Source of the DNA: Bradyrhizobium mercantei
GTDB taxonomy: Bacteria; Pseudomonadota; Alphaproteobacteria; Rhizobiales; Xanthobacteraceae
Reading direction: 5' to 3'
DNA length: 64,000 nt
Assembly: GCF_001982635.1 (NCBI RefSeq)
Contig: NZ_MKFI01000004.1
Coordinates: 799,609 to 863,608, forward strand
In this document: in pieces, positions 58,329-64,000 of the stretch
Layout: the number at the start of each line of letters is the position of its first letter
How positions within the stretch are numbered: the stretch's first letter is position 1
The notes under the pieces: generated by a model
The model's input: the letters and a program-made list of their open reading frames with translations, nothing else
Database searches by the model: none
What the model was told of the DNA's origin: nothing
Position numbers and translations under genes: made by a program

Positions 58329-59549
58329 TCAGTGCGCCTTGGCAACGTAGGGGCAGCCGCCTTCATCGAGCGGACGGAAGGCCTGGTCGCCCGGCACCGT
58401 GGCGAGATATTCGTAGAGATCCCACTTGCTCTTGGACTCTTCCGGCTTCTTGATCCGCATCAGATACATGTCGTGCACCATGCGGCCGTCCTCGCGCACC
58501 ACGCCGTTCTGGGCGAAGAAATCATTCACCGGGGTCTTGCGCATCTGCGCAATCACGGTTTCCGAATCCACCGAGTTGGTCGCCGCGACCGCCTTGAAAT
58601 AGTGCCGCAGCGCCGAGTTGACGCCGGCCTGGTAGGCGGTCGGCATCGCGCCATGCCGCTTGAAGAACTCCTGGGCGAAGGCGCGCGTCTCGGGTGTACG
58701 ATCCCAATAGAAGGAATCGGTGAACAGCAAATCATGCGCATGCGCGAGCCCAAGCGCCGGCACGTCCGTGAGCGTCACCTGCAATGCGACGACCTGCATG
58801 CTGGCGCGGATGTTGAACTCGTCGGCCTGCGACACCGCGTTGCGGAAGTCGGAGCCGGCATTGGCGAGCGCCAGGATCTTGGCGCCGGAGGATTGGGCCT
58901 GCAGCAGGAAGGACGAGAAATCGGCGGTGTCGAACGGATGGCGGACGGCGCCCAGCACCTTGCCGCCGGCCGATGTCACGGCCTTGCTCGCATCGCGCTC
59001 CAGCGCCTGGCCGAATGCGTAGTCCGCGGTGAGGAAGAACCACGGCGTGCCGCCGCGCGCCACCACCGCCTTCGCCGTCGCGTTCGACGAGGCATAGGTG
59101 TCGTAGGTCCACTGCACGCTGGTCGGCGAACATTGCTTGCCGGTGAGGTCAGACGAACCGGAGCCCGAGATCAGGAACAGCTTCTTGCGTTCGCGCGTCA
59201 CCGTCTGGATCGCCAGCGCCACCGCGGAATTGACGCCTTCGGCGACCACGTCGACACCCTTGTTGTCGATCCAGTTGCGCACGATGCCGGTCGCCACGTC
59301 GGGCTTGTTCTGGTGATCCGCCGAAATGATCTCGATCTTGCGGCCGGCGACCGTGCCGCCGATTTCCTCCGCGGCCATCTGTGCCGCGATCACCGAGCCC
59401 GGACCGTTGCCGTCGGAATATTGCCCGCTCATGTCGGTGATGATGCCGACGCGCAGCACGCCATCCTCCGCGCGGGCCGCACCGGCAGCAAAGGAGAGAC
59501 ACGCGGCAGCAATTGCGATCAGGAGATGCGAGCGTTTCGTGATGGACAT
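58329..59549 (-). CDS. ABC transporter substrate-binding protein (Leu/Ile/Val-type, periplasmic)
   Basis: 406 residues. Signal SHLLIAIAAACLSFAAGAARAED. Peripla_BP_6 fold: LRVGIITDMSGQYSDGNGPGSV, ADHQNKPDVATGIVRNWID, LISGSGSSDLTGKQCSP, FFLTADYAFGQALERD and AYQAGVNSALRHYFKAV. Ligand may be amino acids, urea or aromatic acids. No permease or ATPase gene is next to it; nearest upstream gene is an amidase 235 bp away on the same strand. Confidence 0.9.
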   Translation of the reverse strand: MSITKRSHLLIAIAAACLSFAAGAARAEDGVLRVGIITDMSGQYSDGNGPGSVIAAQMAAEEIGGTVAGRKIEIISADHQNKPDVATGIVRNWIDNKGVDVVAEGVNSAVALAIQTVTRERKKLFLISGSGSSDLTGKQCSPTSVQWTYDTYASSNATAKAVVARGGTPWFFLTADYAFGQALERDASKAVTSAGGKVLGAVRHPFDTADFSSFLLQAQSSGAKILALANAGSDFRNAVSQADEFNIRASMQVVALQVTLTDVPALGLAHAHDLLFTDSFYWDRTPETRAFAQEFFKRHGAMPTAYQAGVNSALRHYFKAVAATNSVDSETVIAQMRKTPVNDFFAQNGVVREDGRMVHDMYLMRIKKPEESKSKWDLYEYLATVPGDQAFRPLDEGGCPYVAKAH

Positions 59550-59784
59550 TTCTTTCCCAGAGGTTCGGATGGTTCGGACGATCTCCTGAAGGAATCAGGG
59601 ATTGCCGACAACCCCGCGCGTCAGCATGGCGCTCTGCGATTCAGCCCGGAAATTCCATGAGAAGGAACACAACCGAGGCGCCGACATTCACGCCTCACCG
59701 ATCATGCGAACGCCGCGACGAGATTTCGCCGCGGCGTGCCCTGGATCATACGATTGGATGATGCGTTGCCGCGTCGGGATCGCC

Positions 59785-61214
59785 TCAGCGGCGCTCCCAC
59801 AACTGCCTTGTCAAAATGCCGGCCTTGCGCTCGATCGCCTCGGCGGCATCGAGGCACATGTCCTCGCGATAGCGCGAGCCGACGATCTGGACGCCGACCG
59901 GCAATCCCTCGTGCAGGCCGACCGGCACCACGGCCGCCGGCAGACCCAGCACGTTCATCGATGAAATGAAGCGCAGGTCGTTCCAGAACAACTCCTTGAC
60001 GCGCTGGTCGCCGCCGAGATCGGCGTTGACCTCCGGCGTCTTGCGCACCGTGGTCGGCATCAGCACCAGCGGATATTGCTCGAGGAAGGCCATCCAGTTC
60101 CTGATGTGGCGCGAGCGCTCGGCGATCGCCTTCATGTAGCCGGCCTGGTCCAATTGGTTGGCCAGCGCGATGAAGCCGTGGAACGTCTTCTGGAAGTCGG
60201 CGCTGGAGGTCGCCAGCATCTGGTCCTGCAGCAACACGCGGGTCTCGGTCATGATCAGGTCGCACCAGAGCTGCCAGACCTTGTTGAGATCAGGGACCTC
60301 GACCTCGCTGACCGCGTAGCCGGCATCGGCCAAATGGTCGGCCGCCTTGCGCTGGAGTGCGATCACGCCGCGATCGGTCGCCATGTCCTCCAGGATCTTT
60401 GCAAGCGCAACCTTGATCGGCGCGGCAGGCTTCGGACCCGTGAGCGGCGCCGGCACGTACCAGGGATCGCGCGGGTCGCGCTGCGCCATCACCTCGAGGC
60501 CGAGCCGGACGTCGGCAACGTGGCGTGCCAGGGGTCCTTGCGACGACATGAATTGTGCCATCAGCGGCCGCTCTGCCGTGGCCGAGGGATTGAACGCCGG
60601 AATGCGGCCCTGGGTCGGCTTGATAGTGGCGATGCCGTTGCAATGCGCCGGCCAGCGCAGCGAGCCGCCGATGTCGTTGCCATGCGCGATGGTGCCGATG
60701 CCGGCCGCGATCGACGCGCCGGCGCCGCCCGACGAGCCGCCGCAGGTGACCTCGGCGTTCCAGGGATTGCGCGTCAGGCCGTGCAGCGGATTGTCAGTGA
60801 AGCCGCGCAGCGAGAATTCCGGCGTGTTGGTCAGGCCGATGATGATGGCGCCGGCCTTCTTGAGATTGGCCGTCACCGGCGAGTCGCCCGGTGCGATATT
60901 GTCCTTGAAGGCGACCACGCCGTTCGAATTGGCCTGGCCCTCGACGTCGATGTTGATCTTGATCGTGACAGGCACGCCGTGCAGCGGTCCGACGGCGCCG
61001 CCGCCGCGCTTGCTGGCAGCCAGCGCCTCGTCCGCAGCCTTGGCGGCCTTCATCGCGGCGTCGCCGAGATCGACGACGACGGCGTTCAGCGCCGGGTTGG
61101 CCTCCCGCTTGCGATCGAGATGCGCGCGCACCACCTGCTCCGAGGTCGCCTCGCCATTCCTGATCGCCGCAGCCGTCTCCACGGCGGACCATTGCCAGAT
61201 CGGTGCATTCGTCA
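59785..61214 (-). CDS. Amidase (amidase signature family)
   Basis: 476 residues. Hydrolyses an amide or related bond. Ser-cisSer-Lys triad: the Lys in HGVPVTIKINIDVEG, serines in TCGGSSGGAGASIAAGIG. Start ATG 61214 with CCGGAGG at ideal distance; longer frames to 61497 enter the neighbouring gene. The upstream GntR regulator gene lies 33 bp before it on the same strand, so the two form an operon. Substrate unknown. Confidence 0.93.
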
Positions 61215-61247
61215 TGTCTTCCTCCGGTTGTTTCTTGCTTGGTTGGT

Positions 61248-62042
61248 TCAGTCGAGCCGCAGCGGCTGGTAAAACACGTGCTGATCGATACGCCGGTCTT
61301 CCGGAGGAACGACCACGGCCTCGGCGCTCAGCACATGATCGAGCATCACGCGGCGGGCGCGCGCCGCATTGCCGGAACGAAACGCAGCCATCAGGCGCTT
61401 GTGAAACTCGATGTTGTCGCAGGTGAAGCTCGACGGGATTTGCTCCGTGCCGAGTTGGCCGATCAGATGCCGGATCGCCTCGTTGATGAAGCGGCACACC
61501 AGGCCGAGCAGCGCATTGGGGCAGGCCTCGATCAGGATGTCGTGGAAATCGATCTCCGCGTGGCGGTGATGCTCCCAGTCCGTAAGTCCGCCGGGATGAT
61601 GCTCCTGGACTGCAATCGCCCTGTCGAGCGCGGCAAAATGCGCCGGCGTGAGGTGACCGACCACGCTGAAGGCGAGCTCCGGCTCGATCAGGCGGCGGAT
61701 CTGGTAGATCTGCGCAATGCTGACCGATTGAAAATAGAAGTAATTGCTGAGCAGGCCGACGATCCGGTTGATCGACACCGGCGCCACCCGCGCGCCGCCG
61801 CCGGGCCCGGTGGTGTTCTGCACCAGCCCCTGCACTTCCAGCGATTTCAGCGCCTCGCGGATGGTCGAGCGGCTGCAGCCGAACATCGCGATCAGTTCGC
61901 TCTCCTGCGGCAGCCGGTCGTTCGGCTGCAAGCCGGCCTGGAAGATGTGGCTGCGGATCAGGTCGGCGACCGCGTCCGAGCGCTTGCGCTTGATCGCGGC
62001 GCGGCGCGACGGGTCCAGGGATGGAAGGGCCGATTTATCCAT
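61248..62042 (-). CDS. GntR/FadR-family regulator with FCD domain
   Basis: 264 residues. N-terminal wHTH (KRSDAVADLIRSHIFQAGLQPNDRLPQESELIAMFGCSRSTIREALKSLEVQGLV). C-terminal FCD all-helical ligand domain with RRLIEPELAFSVVG, HAEIDFHDILIEACPN and FHKRLMAAFRSGNAARARRVMLDHVLS (metal-binding His/Asp pattern). Start ATG 62042 is immediately preceded by a perfect palindrome and lacks an SD, hinting at a leaderless mRNA or a start elsewhere. Likely controls itself and the amidase. Confidence 0.9.
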   Translation of the reverse strand: MDKSALPSLDPSRRAAIKRKRSDAVADLIRSHIFQAGLQPNDRLPQESELIAMFGCSRSTIREALKSLEVQGLVQNTTGPGGGARVAPVSINRIVGLLSNYFYFQSVSIAQIYQIRRLIEPELAFSVVGHLTPAHFAALDRAIAVQEHHPGGLTDWEHHRHAEIDFHDILIEACPNALLGLVCRFINEAIRHLIGQLGTEQIPSSFTCDNIEFHKRLMAAFRSGNAARARRVMLDHVLSAEAVVVPPEDRRIDQHVFYQPLRLD

Positions 62043-62056
62043 TTTATGATCATAAA
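62043..62056. promoter_or_regulatory. TTTATGATCATAAA palindrome touching the regulator start
   Basis: A perfect 14-bp palindrome adjoining the GntR start codon, in an otherwise GC-rich stretch. FCD regulators commonly bind such AT-rich TNNTNATNANNA-type sites; autorepression is the likely reading. Confidence 0.65.
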
Positions 62057-62090
62057 TAGGATCGAGATGGCTTGGCAAGGGGGCGCATGC

Positions 62091-62178
62091 CGTCATGGCC
62101 GGGCTCGTCCCGGCCATCCACGCCTCTCTTTATCAACCGACCAAGACGTGGATGCCCGGGACAAGCCCGGGCATGACG
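62091..62178. repeat. ATGGCCGGG...GGACAAGCCCGGGCAT palindromic repeat
   Basis: CGTCATGGCCGGGCTCGTCCCGGCCAT at left and GTGGATGCCCGGGACAAGCCCGGGCATGACG at right each form a hairpin. Same family as 11627-11711. It lies between the GntR and aapM genes. Confidence 0.9.
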
Positions 62179-62218
62179 AATGCATTGTTGGGAACTTGGA
62201 GGAGAAGTTCGGCTTCGC

Positions 62219-63340
62219 TCAGTTGTGCGTACGCTGCGCTTCGAGGCTACGGCTGTAGCGCGACATCGCAAAGCAAAACATGAAGTAGATCACGCCGACG
62301 AAGACGTAGACCTCGACGCTGAAGGACTGCCAGGCCGGATCGACGATCGCGGTCTTGGCTGTGGTCAAGAGATCGAAGATGCCGATGATCAGGACCAGGC
62401 TGGTGTCCTTGAAGAAGGCGATGAAGGTGTTGACGAGCGGCGGGATCACGTGGCGGATCGCCTGCGGCAGCACGATCAGCGCGTGCTTCTCCCAGTACGA
62501 CAGGCCGAGCGCATCGGCCGCCTCATATTGTCCGCGCGGCACCGCCTGCAAGCCGCCGCGCACGACTTCGGCGAGATAGGCGCCGGCATAGAGGATGAAG
62601 GCGATCTGCGCGCGCAGCAGTTTGTCGATGTTGACGCCGTCGGGCATGAACAGCGGGAACATCACGCTCGCCATGAACAGCAGGCTGATCAGCGGCACGC
62701 CGCGGATCAGCTCGACATAGAGCACGCAGAGCGAACGGATCGCCGGCAGCTTCGAGCGGCGGCCGAGTGCGACCAGGATGCCGAGCGGGAAGCCGAACGC
62801 CAAGCCAAAGGTCGCGAGGATCAGCGTCACCGGCAGGCCGCCCCAGCGGTCCTGCGTGACAAAGGACAGGCCAAGGAATCCGCCCCACATCAGGCAGCCG
62901 ATCACGGCCAGGGCCGCGGCCCACAGCAGGAACAGCTCCTTGCGCCAGAAGCTGCGGCGGCTCGAGACCGCGAACAGCGCGATGAAGATCACCACCGCAA
63001 GCGCCGGCCGCCACTGCTCGTCGAACGGATAGGTGCCGAACAGGATGAAGCGGTACTTCTCGGGAACGACCGCCCAGCAGGCGCCGGCGCCGCGCAGTGC
63101 GCGGCAGGCAGAGGTGTCGTTGCCGGAGACGATCCAGACCGCATTGGCAATGCCCCATTGCCAGAACGCGATACAGGCCTTGCCGAGCACGAACAACAGC
63201 AGCAGCGTCATGATGCTCGAGGGTATCGAGGCGAACAAATTGGCACGCAGCCACGCGGTGAAATGACCGCCGAGTGCCCGGGGTGCGGGCCGCGGGCCGA
63301 TCGGCAACGGATCCTGCGGAAGGTGGGCGACCGAGCTCAT
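62219..63340 (-). CDS. aapM: Polar amino-acid ABC permease, AapM/BztC-like
   Basis: 373 residues, ~8 TM. N-terminal extension with TM segments and a periplasmic loop (SGNDTSACRALRGAGACWAVV), then the conserved HisM/GlnP-like half: ATFGLAFGFPLGILVALGRRSKLP, VELIRGVPLISLLFMASVMFPLF, EVVRGGLQAVPRGQYEAADALGLSY (EAA loop) and LPQAIRHVIPPLVNTFIAFFKDTSL. Start ATG 63340 leaves one base after aapQ. No aapP ATPase follows. Confidence 0.93.
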   Translation of the reverse strand: MSSVAHLPQDPLPIGPRPAPRALGGHFTAWLRANLFASIPSSIMTLLLLFVLGKACIAFWQWGIANAVWIVSGNDTSACRALRGAGACWAVVPEKYRFILFGTYPFDEQWRPALAVVIFIALFAVSSRRSFWRKELFLLWAAALAVIGCLMWGGFLGLSFVTQDRWGGLPVTLILATFGLAFGFPLGILVALGRRSKLPAIRSLCVLYVELIRGVPLISLLFMASVMFPLFMPDGVNIDKLLRAQIAFILYAGAYLAEVVRGGLQAVPRGQYEAADALGLSYWEKHALIVLPQAIRHVIPPLVNTFIAFFKDTSLVLIIGIFDLLTTAKTAIVDPAWQSFSVEVYVFVGVIYFMFCFAMSRYSRSLEAQRTHN

Positions 63341-63341
63341 G

Positions 63342-64000
63342 TCAGCGCTCCACCAGCGCGATCCGCGCATTGTACCAGTTCATGAACAGGCTGATGCCGA
63401 GGCTGATGGTGAGGAACACCATCATGATCAGCGCGATCGACTCGATCGCCTGCCCGGTCTGGTTCAGCGTGGTGTTGGCGACCGAGACGATGTCCTGGTA
63501 GCCGACCGCGACCGCGAGCGACGAGTTTTTCGTCAGATTGAGATACTGGCTGGTCATCGGCGGGATGATGACGCGCAGCGCCTGCGGCAGCACGATGTGT
63601 TGCAGCACGAAGCCGCGCTTCAGCCCGAGCGCCTTGGCGGCCTCCGACTGGCCGCGCGGCACCGCCTGGATGCCGCTGCGCACGATTTCCGCAATAAAGG
63701 CCGAGGTATAGGTGACGAGCGCGATCAGCAGCGCGAAATATTCGGGCGCCAGGGTCAGCCCGCCGACGAAGTTGAAGCCGCGCAGCTCGGGCAGCGTGAT
63801 GCTCCAGCTTGCGCCCGCGAGCCACGACACCAGCGCGGGCAGCGCGACGACGAGGCCGAGCGCATATGGCCACGCCGGCCGCGCGCGGCCGTCGAGCATT
63901 TGCTGCGCGATCAGGCGGCGCCTGACGAAGTGGAAAACGATCAGGCCGGCGATCACAGCGAGGATGGTCCACCAATTGGCCTCGCTCAGCGGGACCGACG
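63342..64000 (-). CDS. aapQ: Polar amino-acid ABC permease, AapQ/BztB-like (5' end beyond window)
   Basis: The frame runs to the window edge, so the N-terminus is missing; at least 218 residues visible. It ends with FLTISLGISLFMNWYNARIALVER. EAA-loop EIVRSGIQAVPRGQSEAAKALGLKRGF and LPQALRVIIPPMTSQYLNLTKNSSLAVAVGY match AapQ. Partner of aapM downstream. Confidence 0.93.
   Translation of the reverse strand, partial: SVPLSEANWWTILAVIAGLIVFHFVRRRLIAQQMLDGRARPAWPYALGLVVALPALVSWLAGASWSITLPELRGFNFVGGLTLAPEYFALLIALVTYTSAFIAEIVRSGIQAVPRGQSEAAKALGLKRGFVLQHIVLPQALRVIIPPMTSQYLNLTKNSSLAVAVGYQDIVSVANTTLNQTGQAIESIALIMMVFLTISLGISLFMNWYNARIALVER

Overview
The window is a chromosomal segment of an alphaproteobacterium, most likely Bradyrhizobium or a close relative in the Nitrobacteraceae. 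Base composition is high-GC throughout. The gene set fits that group: glutaryl-CoA dehydrogenase, a fused indolepyruvate ferredoxin oxidoreductase, a RibB with a degenerate GCH-II half, an Aap-type amino-acid permease pair, extensin-like and L,D-transpeptidase envelope proteins, and a complete C-P lyase locus. Several families of short palindromic intergenic repeats, which I associate with bradyrhizobial genomes, recur between genes. I see no rRNA, tRNA, insertion sequence, integrase, phage gene or CRISPR array.

Layout. 1-5.5 kb: the C-terminal part of an anti-sigma factor, a CbpA-like DnaJ protein, a lipoprotein-like protein, pdxH, an SDR, a small Cys-pair protein and corA. 5.8-16.2 kb: L,D-transpeptidase and extensin-like protein (convergent, sharing a terminator), an acyl-CoA synthetase, a DUF1499 protein, an MBL hydrolase, gcdH, ribB and a KefB-type antiporter. 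16.2-23.2 kb: a DUF3124 protein, a PLP aminotransferase, a Tat-exported amidohydrolase, a tiny His-rich exported protein, an aldo/keto reductase, a PhoD-like phosphatase and a small exported protein. 23.4-30.0 kb: the 2-oxoacid (indolepyruvate) ferredoxin oxidoreductase, divergent from a MaoC-like protein, a carboxymuconolactone-decarboxylase-family protein, an SDR and a short helical protein. 30.0-35.3 kb: an HAE1-type RND efflux pair diverging from its probable TetR regulator across a perfect operator palindrome.

35.3-49.7 kb is the centrepiece, a complete phosphonate locus. phnGHIJKLMN, apparently extended by a PPOX-type flavoprotein, runs leftward and diverges from phnF. phnCDE1E2 also runs leftward and diverges from a hexapeptide acetyltransferase, a second very different phnM and a DUF1045 2H-phosphoesterase-like gene. 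I find candidate Pho boxes facing phnG, phnC and the acetyltransferase operon, a 14-bp-arm palindrome between phnF and phnG that suits PhnF, and a hairpin-plus-T-run between phnD and phnE1. Together these suggest phosphate-starvation control combined with ligand-responsive repression.

49.7-57.3 kb is a leftward run: a CnbZ/RidA-like protein, a Tat-exported FAD amine oxidase, a c-type cytochrome, an exported RidA-family protein, an M20 peptidase, an aspartate dehydrogenase, a nicotinamidase and a divergent HemC. The oxidase, cytochrome and exported RidA look like one periplasmic amine/amino-acid dehydrogenase module (inference), and the peptidase-AspDH-PncA genes overlap as one operon that may feed NAD synthesis. 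57.3-58.3 kb is a gene-free block packed with nested inverted repeats. 58.3-64 kb: a Leu/Ile/Val-type binding protein, an amidase, a GntR/FCD regulator with a palindrome against its start codon, and AapM/AapQ permease genes without an adjacent aapP; aapQ runs off the window.
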